Positions 56,469 to 64,000 of a stretch of DNA of 64,000 nucleotides are shown here, one piece after another (the first letter of the stretch is position 1; each line of letters opens with the position of its first letter). The position numbers and the translations under genes were made by a program. Source of the stretch: Siphonodentalium dalli (taxonomy: Eukaryota > Mollusca > Scaphopoda > Gadilida > Siphonodentaliidae); contig CP136061.1 of assembly GCA_032622095.1 (NCBI GenBank), forward strand, positions 85,658,324 through 85,722,323, written 5' to 3'. The notes beneath the pieces were generated by a model. That model was given only the letters and a program-made list of their open reading frames with translations, was not told where the DNA came from and ran no database searches.

Positions 56469-57258
56469 TACACTCTTATGACTAATGTGTAGGTTTTCTA
56501 CACAAAATGTGTAGTCCTGCTACACAATTATTATTCAATTTTGATCTTAAACATATTTGTGTAGTATATGTGTAGTTTCATAATCGTACACAAATTGTGT
56601 AACAATTTTTACACATAAATGGGTAACTGTTTACACATTTATACACAACTGTGTGTATAAAATCAACACATATCCCTTACACATTTTGTGTATGTTCTTA
56701 CACACACAGTTCGCAGACAGGAAATGCAAGTTCAGTAGTCCGACCTGTGGGTATAGTATTAATGATATATGCAGATTTATATGTTAAAACTTTCATGGCG
56801 CATATAGTGGTATGTAGTATTTTGTTCTTTACTGTGAGTTTTTGCGTTGAATGAACAAACCAGGGTCGAGTCGTGATTACATAGTATTAGTATTATTACA
56901 ACAATCATAACAAGAGTCTAAGGGCAGTAATCGCCATGAAAGTTTTAACAAATAAATCCTCATATACTATTAATACTAAACCCACACATTGGAATTCTGA
57001 ACTTACATCCTTGTCTACGATCGCTGTAGATTGTATTCCAAAAAATATACAATATGGCCGTCACGTAGCAGACTATGAAACTGAAGGCACCGCAGTGCGC
57101 ATGCTCTACGTTCTTACACAATTGTGTGTAACAAAATATACACATTATGTGTAGAACGGCACTTGGTCAAGTGTGTAAAACTACACATTGCTATGTGTAT
57201 TAACCGGGTTTACACAATTGATGTGTAATCGTTTCTACACATTAGTTATAAGAGTGTA
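56469..57258. mobile_element. Inverted-repeat element rich in ACACAA/TTGTGT words, 790 bp
   Basis: TACACTCTTATGACTAATGT at the left is matched by the reverse of ACATTAGTTATAAGAGTGTA at the right. Both terminal 200-base zones are full of paired TACACA and TGTGTA words (for example CTACACAAAATGTGTAG, CTTACACAATTGTGTGTAAC). The middle (56730-57090) is ordinary sequence without a gene. Confidence 0.7.
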
Positions 57259-57535
57259 TGTAACTCAAAATTATTCCTTTTCTAATTATTTTAATATCAG
57301 TATCCGATTGATTTTTCAATGGACACATGACACAGGAAAACGCGTCGTTTTGAATGTAGTATCCCTAAAATTTCCGGGGGAGGTTCCTCGTACCCCCACC
57401 TACGAGAGGGGGACCCCCGTTCTTGTGCTCTCCCACGCTCGCCGCTTTGCGGATCGGATGATGCTACGCGTCATAGGCATATATGCCTATATTAATGGCG
57501 CCCGTCCCTTTTCAAATTTCCTGGATCCGCCCCTG

Positions 57536-57932
57536 GTTATGGCTATAAGACTAAGCAAATTTGAGTAAAGATGTATGTAATTTGAATTGCGCTTAAGCCA
57601 ATTTTTTATAAATGTGCAAAATCCCATAAACATTTGTTATCATTGAAGTCTATGGAAAATATTTACACCACTTGCTGTAACCCGTACATAGAATGTGTGA
57701 TATTGATGAACGTTCAATAACGTTCCCGTATCGGACAGACCATAACTCTTTGTGCTCACTTAAACTTTTAATCTGTGATAGACCTGATATTTCTTTCACT
57801 TCCATGTGAAGCCGCCTAAAATCCCACTCGCATTAAATGCAACTGTACTTGGTCTCTTGCCATTCTGTTGTCAACACCGTCCCAGTGTAATATTTGCGAG
57901 AAAGATTCACTGAACGAAGCGTCCCGCCGTAA
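57536..57932 (+). other. Upstream region of the third zinc-finger locus (duplication copy 2)
   Basis: It matches copy 1 after removal of the family G and giant foldback insertions: GTTATGGCTATAAGACTAAG, GCGCTTAAGCCA (empty family G site) and CCATAAACATTTGTTATC (empty foldback site). It keeps the half finger CNICEKDSLNEASRR at 57896-57930 and a GTAAGT word at 57929. Confidence 0.7.
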
Positions 57933-58892
57933 GTAAGAGATGAAACGGACGACCGTCCATATCAATGTGATATTTGTGATAAATCATTCACTGTGTCGGG
58001 CGATTTATGTAAGCACGGAATGATTCACATCGGAGACCTACCGTATCAGTGTAAAAAATCATTCACCCAGTCAAATACTTTGATCGCACACAAAAGGATT
58101 CTCATCAATGACAGTCCGTATCAGTGCGATATATGCGAGAAATCATTTAGTCATTCAAACGACCTGAAGAAACATAAGAGAACTCACACAGGCGATCGCA
58201 CGTATAAATGTGATATTTGCCAAAAATCATTCACATTGTCAGGATATTTGACTTCACACAAGAGGACAGCTCACACTGGAGATAGACCGTATAGTTGTGA
58301 TATTTGTCAAAAATCATTCAGCGATTCGGGAAGTTTGACTGCACACAAGAGAATTCACACAGTAGATCGACGATATCAGTGCGATATATGCGAAAAATCA
58401 TTCACTCAATCAAGCAACATGACTGCACATATGAGAGTCCACGCCGGCGATCGCCCATATAGTTGTGATATTTGTCAAAAATCATTCACCATGTCAGGAA
58501 ATTTGACCAAACACGAGAGAATCCACGCTGGTGATCGTCCGCATCAATGCGATATTTGCCATAAAGCATTCACTAACTCAAGTGGGTTGACGAAGCATAA
58601 GATAATCCATTCAGGTGATCGCCCGTATCAATGCGATATATGCGAGAAAGCATTCACTCAATCAGGCGACCTGGCGAGACACAAGAGGGTCCACTTTAAT
58701 GATCGACCGTATCAATGTGATATCTGTCCATCTGCATTCAAAGTGTCAGGAAATTTGACTCAACACAAGAGAATTCACACTGGCGATCAACCACATCATG
58801 CGATAAATCTTTACCACTGCGATATTTGTGGAAAGTCATTTCTGCAGTCGGAAAGTTTGACATTTCACAAGAAGATGCACACTGCAAGATAA
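57933..58892 (+). CDS. C2H2 zinc-finger array protein, 11 finger units, paralogue of the first
   Basis: The frame is open from 57933 to TAA at 58890. It lacks an ATG at the site used by the paralogue, because a one-base deletion near 57945 puts that ATG out of frame. The first in-frame ATG is 58020, inside finger 1. Eleven units align one to one with units 1-8 and 15-17 of the 42.7-kb gene. Unit 2 has the same lost second Cys, unit 4 the same H-x4-H, and the same long linker HHAINLY precedes the last finger. The three-finger module is present once. The frame after finger 1 is intact, so the array may still be expressed from an upstream exon or the inner ATG. Otherwise it is a young pseudogene. 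Confidence 0.65.
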   Translation, partial: VRDETDDRPYQCDICDKSFTVSGDLCKHGMIHIGDLPYQCKKSFTQSNTLIAHKRILINDSPYQCDICEKSFSHSNDLKKHKRTHTGDRTYKCDICQKSFTLSGYLTSHKRTAHTGDRPYSCDICQKSFSDSGSLTAHKRIHTVDRRYQCDICEKSFTQSSNMTAHMRVHAGDRPYSCDICQKSFTMSGNLTKHERIHAGDRPHQCDICHKAFTNSSGLTKHKIIHSGDRPYQCDICEKAFTQSGDLARHKRVHFNDRPYQCDICPSAFKVSGNLTQHKRIHTGDQPHHAINLYHCDICGKSFLQSESLTFHKKMHTAR

Positions 58893-59320
58893 CTTAGACT
58901 GGAAGTCGACCGTATATCAGTGCGATGTTTGCCAGATAGCATTCACTGAATCAAGTGGCTTAATTTACGAAGCATAAGCGAATCCAGTTAGGTGATCGTC
59001 CGTATAAATGTGATATCTGTCAAATCATTCACATTCTCATGACATTTGACTGCCTACATGATAATTCACACTGGCGGTCGACCATATCAGTGCGATATTT
59101 GCAAGAAAGCATTCACCGAATCAAGTGGCTTGACGAAGCATAAGAGAATCCATTTAGGTGATCGTCCGCATAAACGTGATATCTGTCCAAAATAATTCAC
59201 AATCTCATGACATTTGACTGCGCACATGGTAATTCACACTGGCGATCGACAATATCAGCATTCACTGTATATCAAGTGGCTTGACGAAGCACAAGATAAT
59301 CCATTCAGGTGATCCCCGTA
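58893..59320 (+). pseudogene. Decayed zinc fingers 3' of the third array
   Basis: The same remnants as at 44123-44552 ([20 protein letters not shown] is the clearest). Some stops are shared with copy 1, so they predate the duplication. Confidence 0.7.
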
Positions 59321-59827
59321 CAAGCCTGAGTTTGGTGTGCCCGTCATTTGCAGAATGAGGTCCACAGACGCCGAAATTAGTGTCGCTGTCCCACACAGCG
59401 GGCTAGCATAACTAAATTCACCCTCTGGGGGCCCCATTCTGCTTCGGCATCATCTTTTCTGGAAAGTTTCTTTATTATCAAATTTCCATAGAAACTTCTT
59501 CACATTGATTCTATTGCTTTTTAGTTTAGTTTCTCTATATCCCCAAATTCTCATTATTCAAGTTTCCAATGGGTGAGCATCACAATATTCACCATTTGGA
59601 GACTTCAATGTGAGTCTATGTCTCCCATAGCAGATGAGGCCATCCAGAATGAGGCCAACAGAGGGTGAATTTGGTGACATCCCCTTCAAACCTCACTTAT
59701 CAAGTTTAATGTTTAACCCACAGGGAGCCTCGGTGCCTCACACAGATGGGAGCATGCACTCTGGCGTGTAGTCTGCTCCAGTCTATGTGGGGCTCTCTAT
59801 GGGTTATACACACTAAACTCACACCTG
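59321..59827 (-). mobile_element. Family D composite element, copy 2, internally deleted
   Basis: CAAGCCTGAGTTTGGTGTGC at the left and CACACTAAACTCACACCTG at the right. It occupies the same finger-remnant position as 44553-45164. The second hairpin is deleted after GGTGAATTTGGTGACA (59660-59675). Confidence 0.7.
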
Positions 59828-60038
59828 CGTCCATATAAGTGTGCTATAATTATGTCAAAATCATTCACCTTGTCATGAAATTTGAGGGAATTCAGGATAA
59901 TTCACACTGGTGATTGACCGTATCAATGCGATATGTAAGAAAAATGATAAAAATTATTAAAGAATATGAGAAACATTTGTAAAAAATGATTTTTTTTTAG
60001 GTTAATGCATTCTCTTATATATGCGAGGCGACCTGTGG
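59828..60038 (+). pseudogene. Last finger remnants and broken family C palindrome, end of duplication
   Basis: CGTCCATATAAGTGTG and a broken linker parallel 45165-45290. The family C palindrome starts at about 60003 but its right arm is absent. Similarity to copy 1 ends here at about 60035, so this is the duplication breakpoint. Confidence 0.55.
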
Positions 60039-60077
60039 TTCGACATATGTGAGAAAGTATTGACTCGCTCTTGACAC

Positions 60078-60289
60078 TAATTGTTTGTTACAAACAAAAA
60101 AATTGTTGGAAGTAAACAATTCAAACACTATATATATGATTACGATTCATATTTTGTTAAAATTAAACACTTGCAATTGTTTAAGTGGATATTTGTTAAA
60201 ATAAAACAATTTTTATTGGATAATTTGAGTAATATTGATTTTTTTGTTTTACAATATATTTTTCTGAATAAACAATTAATTGTTTGAAA
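60078..60289. repeat. AT-rich element with AATTGTTTG inverted ends
   Basis: AATTGTTTGTTAC and AAACAATTAATTGTTTG bound a block in which ACAATT/AATTGT words recur. Possibly a small MITE. Confidence 0.35.
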
Positions 60290-61292
60290 TATATAATATC
60301 ATGTTAGACACACCAATATATTGTTCAAACCAAACAACCCACTATCTCAAATTAGAGATGGTATATCTCTTTATAAACATGTGTTATCTAGTTACCGGGG
60401 TATATAGTCCAAGTCTTCTCATACTAAAACCAGCTAATATATTGGGTTGGCTAGATGCTGGATTTTAGTCCGAGGTCGTCCAGTATGGTCTCTTATGACA
60501 CGACTTACGCCCAAGGTTTGTGGCGGGTATTTGTTGTGTATTTTACTCGATTTACCTAGCAAATCAATACGTGATGCTATATACATAGGAAAGAGTGACA
60601 TCTTATGGTCATAATGGTGTATAATAATCTAACTTTAATGTTAAATTACACATAGAATATTCCGGTTGATTGCCACAAACATCGCTTTTTTTTCTCTATT
60701 TGTTTACGTTTTAACCGTTTTAAGCCGAAGTGGTCCGAATAACTTCGGCATAATCCGGAGTTTGTTTTGGGTATACTAGTTTCCGTTTCTATATATAGCG
60801 CGGTTTTTCCGAACAAAATGGCGAAAACCGATCGCCTGAAAGTCCAGTTTCCTATGTGCTTTGAGAACAATTCCCGCACTAAAAACTTAATGACATAATG
60901 GAGGATCAGAACGGCAGTTTTGTTGACAATTTTCGCAAGCAACTTGTCAAAATTGGAGCAAATTAGAACTCTTGTGTCTGACTTGCCATGTGTGTGATTT
61001 TCGTCCATGTGCATTTTGACTTTTGTGTTGGTAAAATAATCGGAGAACCGAATCACACAGTTTCGAAATATAGTTCTTCCGCTTTAGTGGGACTTTTCAA
61101 ACGTAAGGTTCAAAATTTATACAAATTTTGTTTGATTTTTTGTGTGCTTAACAAGAGCAGTATATTGCTCTGTTCGCTTAATTTCGCGGAAGTCCACCAA
61201 ATGTTTGTGAAATGTAGCGCCATATTTATTCTAATGCTCGTTGGGCTTACACTGTTTTAAACTTTGAGAGGGTTGTAATTCCCGTAATTTAT

Positions 61293-61816
61293 TTAAAGGT
61301 GGATTATCTCTTTGTAAACATGTATTATATAGTTACCGGGGTATGAAATATTAGATTTGAATCGAAGACTCCTGTCCGGTAATGCTTCTATCGATTAATA
61401 TTAATTTTATTTCGACTATTTTCTGGTCTAAAAAGGTGTGTTTGTTCAGCTAACGAACAATAGTGGTTACTGTTAACAGAGACCATAAATTTTATTGTAC
61501 AATTTTGTCACAGACAAACGTTAATTATACTCATCGCTTAAAAATGTGGAACAAAACAATACAAACAATCAATCTGGGACATTTGACTTTCGGCGCGTAG
61601 CCATAGGAACAGCTCAGTGCTATATATCGCAATATGGTATCATCCGAATGGTCTGTTCTAAAAATAGCAACTTGAACGGTCCCGATTTAATATTCGAAAT
61701 AAAATAAATATTAATTGATAGAAGCTTTTCCGGACAGGGGGTTCAGTTCATATCTATCATTTTATACCCACGCAACTATTTAAAATTTGTTATTTAAAGA
61801 GATAATCCATCTTTAA
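61293..61816 (+). mobile_element. Family A MITE, complete, nested
   Basis: TTAAAGGTGGATTATCTCTT to AGATAATCCATCTTTAA, inside the Mutator-like element. Confidence 0.85.
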
Positions 61817-61825
61817 TGTATTACA

Positions 61826-61976
61826 TAGAGGATCTCACATGAGTTTCTATTTTATACGGAATTTATCAACCGAGTCCACTAAATTCGATTAGAGCCGAGG
61901 TTTACCGAGGCTCAAATAGAATTTAGAGGACGAGGTTGATAAATTACGTATAAAATAGGACGAGTGTGAGATACCT
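61826..61976. mobile_element. Palindromic element, 150 bp
   Basis: AGAGGATCTCACATGAG, ATTTTATACGG and CGAGTCCACTAAATTCG pair with the reverse series ending GAGTGTGAGATACCT. It is a relative of 45769-45937. Confidence 0.65.
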
Positions 61977-62737
61977 TTTATCACATGATCAAATAAACCC
62001 GAAGCAACGCGAAATATTCATCGAAAACAACAATCATAAACTACAGCGATCGCAAGTGATTTGAAGAACGCCGTGACGTCATCGCACGCGCTGATATTAA
62101 ACGTGTCTATTACCGATAATTATGAAACTGCTTTTATGGCCAAATTATGTGATAAATTTATATCTTCAATGTTTACTTAATCTATTTATTTTTTAGTTAT
62201 TGACACACATAATTACGATTACAATGGAGAATTCATCGTAATTTGCGTGGTTAGTCGAAAATCTACGGAATATTTACAACGGAAAATGCCGAACACAGCT
62301 CGCGAGGTCAACTCAGTTCGCATACTTTAAAAAATTTGTAAACAGTGCGGTAATTGTCTCTTTTCACATTAAATTACCACTTTCAATTCACAACTGATAT
62401 GGGTTTCAGATCAAATAGCATGTCTTCTGCGGAAAATATCCGTTTATTGTCGCAATTATTATATTTTATTTCATATAATTGTGGTTTTATTTGAGCGGGT
62501 CATTAACGCTTAACTCGTGTCATAAGAAGGCATAGGAGGCGATCTCGGACTAAAATCCAGCATCTCGCCATACCAATATCTTAGCTGGTTTTAGTACGAG
62601 AAGACTTGGACTACGGGGTATATAGAGGGTCTGTCTCTTTGTAAACATGTGATATATAGTTACCGGGGTATACAGATGGTCATCTCTTTATAAACATATG
62701 TTATATAGTTACCGGGGTATAAAGATCGTCTATCCAC

Positions 62738-62988
62738 AGGGGCCTGTAACGCTGTCCGCCCCCTTTTGCGCTGCCCATATACGCCGCCGCTATATACGCG
62801 CCTGATTCACGCTAATGGTATAATAATAACACAAGGGTAACTGTAGAAATTCACCTTTTTACCATCACTCGCCGATCGATCAAATATAGCTCTTTCACAC
62901 CAGTAATGCCACAGATATAACCACGGATGTATCGGCGAAGAATTCATCTTTCAATCAATACCACAAACTCCCATCAAAACCATTCATA
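62738..62988. other. Short unassigned stretch
   Basis: GC content rises at 62745-62800 (CTGTCCGCCCCC, CGCCGCCGC). No gene is recognised. Confidence 0.35.
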
Positions 62989-63738
62989 TACATAGCATTT
63001 GATAATTTTTTAACCACCGAATATTGTCTCCGAAGACCGTAAATTTTCATTTTGATCCGGCTCAGATCAAAATGTCGGAAATCTTCTTATAACTTCACCC
63101 CCGCGCGGCTTACTATAATTAAAAATCGGCCAAACGATCAACTAAACGTTTAGCGCTCAGTGATTTCTTGTCGGCTAATAATTTATTTACTCATACAAAT
63201 CAACAGATCGTCAGTAAACAATTTCTATAGAGGAGAAATCTGTCGATAATTCCAACTTTAAAACAAAAATTTGTCAAGTCACAAAGTTCCTAATTTTAAT
63301 TATTCATTGTGACCTGACCTTTCTATGACTGACATAGTAGAAACAGCCAATCACCGCTCAGTGTTAGAATCGAGGTCCTCATTTTAATATTCATTATGAC
63401 CTGACCTCGATTCTAACACTGAGCGGTGATTGGCTGTTTCTACTTGTGACTTGACAAATTTTTGTTTTAAAGTTGGAATTATCGACAGATTTCTCCTCTA
63501 TATAAATTGTTTACTGACGATCTGTTGATTTGTATGAGTAAATAAATTATTAGCCGACAAGAAATCACTGAGCGCTAAACGTTTTTTGATCGTTTGGCCG
63601 ATTTTTAATTATAGTAAGCCGCGCGGGGGTGTAGTTATAAGAAGATTTCCGACATTTTGATCTGAGCCGGATCAAAATGAAAATTTACGGTCTTCGGAGA
63701 CAATATTCGGTGGTTAAAAAATTATCAAATGCTATGTA
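62989..63738. mobile_element. Near-perfect 750-bp palindrome
   Basis: The outer arms of 295 bp (62989-63283 and 63444-63738) run from TACATAGCATTTGATAATTT to TTTGTCAAGTCACA and mirror each other with few differences. An inner palindrome of about 105 bp (63337-63443, GTTAGAATCGAGGTCCTC and its reverse) forms the loop. About 53 bases at 63284-63336 have no partner and look like a partial duplication of the loop. A transcript would fold into a long hairpin. Confidence 0.85.
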
Positions 63739-63776
63739 CTGTGTTTCATATAATCGTGAAAGTCATTTATGTATAG

Positions 63777-64000
63777 CAAGAATATCAGTGCGATATATGC
63801 GAGAAAGAATTCACTAAATTAAGCAACTTGACGAGACATAAGCGAGTTCACACGGTCGATAGACCATATCAGTGCGACATATGCGATAAAACATTCAAAC
63901 TCTCAAGTTATCTATTAACAAGTCATAAACGAATTCACTCCGGTAATCGCCCATATCAGTGCGATATTTGCGAGAAAGCATACACTGAATCAAGCTATCT
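63777..64000 (+). CDS. C2H2 zinc-finger array, cut by window end
   Basis: The frame is open from 63777 to the window edge with no ATG. A TAG at 63774-63776 doubles as a possible splice acceptor (ATTTATGTATAG, then CAAGAATATCAG). Three fingers begin: [20 protein letters not shown]; then CDICDKTFKLSSYLLTSHKR, with 13 instead of 12 residues between Cys and His; then CDICEKAYTESSY at the edge. Linkers TVDRPYQC and SGNRPYQC match the cluster. This is the fourth finger locus on this strand, and the only one where an exon start by splicing looks plausible. It begins 38 bases from the large palindrome. Confidence 0.65.

Larger units (their letters stand above)
53266..57535. mobile_element. hAT-like element, 4.3 kb, 5-bp target duplication
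   Basis: The termini CAAGGGCGGATCTACC and CTGGATCCGCCCCTG are flanked by GTTAT (53261-53265, 57536-57540). The empty site at 36190 has a single GTTAT (AAAACTTGTTATGGCTATTA). About half the length is nested insertions: a LINE (53433-55486) and a 0.8-kb inverted-repeat element (56469-57258). No transposase is seen. The ends resemble those of the hAT remnant at 20008-22017. Confidence 0.8.
60405..62613. mobile_element. Mutator-like element, about 100-bp inverted ends, 9-bp target duplication
   Basis: CGGGGTATA is duplicated at 60396-60404 and 62614-62622. The ends start TAGTCCAAGTCTTCTC and stay paired through CTAAAACCAGCTAA, ATGCTGGATTTTAGTCCGAG and CTTATGACACGA, about 100 bases. Long inverted ends with a 9-bp duplication are typical of Mutator-like elements. 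No transposase is found. The interior holds a family A copy, a palindromic element and unrecognised sequence (a 136-codon minus frame at 60646-61056 has no motif). Confidence 0.8.
60352..62737 (+). repeat. Tandem copies of the family A 5' end, split by a transposon
   Basis: The unit GATGGTCATCTCTTTATAAA, then CATGTGTTATATAGTTACCG, then GGGTATA (about 54 bp) occurs at 60355-60404 and twice or more at 62623-62737. The Mutator-like element lies between. The first 54 bases of family A have become a short tandem array. Confidence 0.65.

Noticed and set aside
60646-61056. 136-codon minus frame in the Mutator-like element as a transposase
   Set aside because: No MULE catalytic or zinc-finger motif is visible and the element interior is otherwise non-coding.

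Overview
The window looks like nuclear DNA from an AT-rich invertebrate metazoan, probably a marine animal. The evidence is intron-type splice signals, C2H2 zinc-finger arrays with animal-type linkers (TGDRPYQC), hAT and LINE remnants, and a very high load of miniature and foldback transposons. I cannot name the species. There is no bacterial operon structure, no rRNA and no convincing tRNA. Most open frames in the window are chance frames in repeats.

Layout. 1-8.3 kb: small palindromes and MITEs, including one MITE nested in another, and a pair of inverted arrays of a GTTTCGTAC motif. 8.9-10.3 kb: an inverted-repeat element with 10-bp flanking repeats. 10.4-10.7 kb and 20.2-20.4 kb: two decayed coding fragments ending in lysine-rich tails. 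11.3-13.7 kb: a 2.4-kb inverted-repeat element with a nested MITE. 15.8-19.9 kb: several MITEs. 20.0-22.0 kb: a dead hAT transposon with recognisable transposase. 22-31 kb: mostly non-coding, with a decayed zinc-finger exon (minus), an unknown minus-strand exon and a possible THAP-domain start. 31.1-36.0 kb: family A MITEs, one split by a 3.8-kb TTAA-flanked insertion that carries satellites. 36.2-42.3 kb: a MITE, then a 5.6-kb giant foldback element. 42.6-49.7 kb: two zinc-finger loci. 51.7-52.3 kb: a 49-bp tandem array. 53.2-57.5 kb: a hAT-like element holding a nested LINE. 57.9-58.9 kb: a third zinc-finger locus. 60.4-62.6 kb: a Mutator-like element. 63.0-63.7 kb: a 750-bp palindrome. 63.8 kb to the end: a fourth zinc-finger locus, cut by the window edge.

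The real gene content is a same-strand cluster of four C2H2 zinc-finger loci in 21 kb. The first (42.7 kb) and third (58 kb) are copies of one segmental duplication. Since duplicating, each has received different transposons in the same upstream region, so each supplies the empty site for the other's insertions. This gives target-site duplications for three insertions by direct comparison: TTAA, TAAACATT and GTTAT. The first gene has grown from 11 to 17 fingers by adding two copies of a three-finger module.

Provisional names used below: family A, about 530 bp, TTAA-flanked, end TTAAAGATGGATTATCTC; family B, TA-flanked, end CAGTAATGCCCTAAGTAATC; family C, a palindrome around AATGCATTCTCTTATATATG; family D, foldback with core GCAGAATGAGGTCCCCAGAG; family G, TTAA-flanked, end TTAAAGGTACTCAACCCG. 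These are my labels, not database names.
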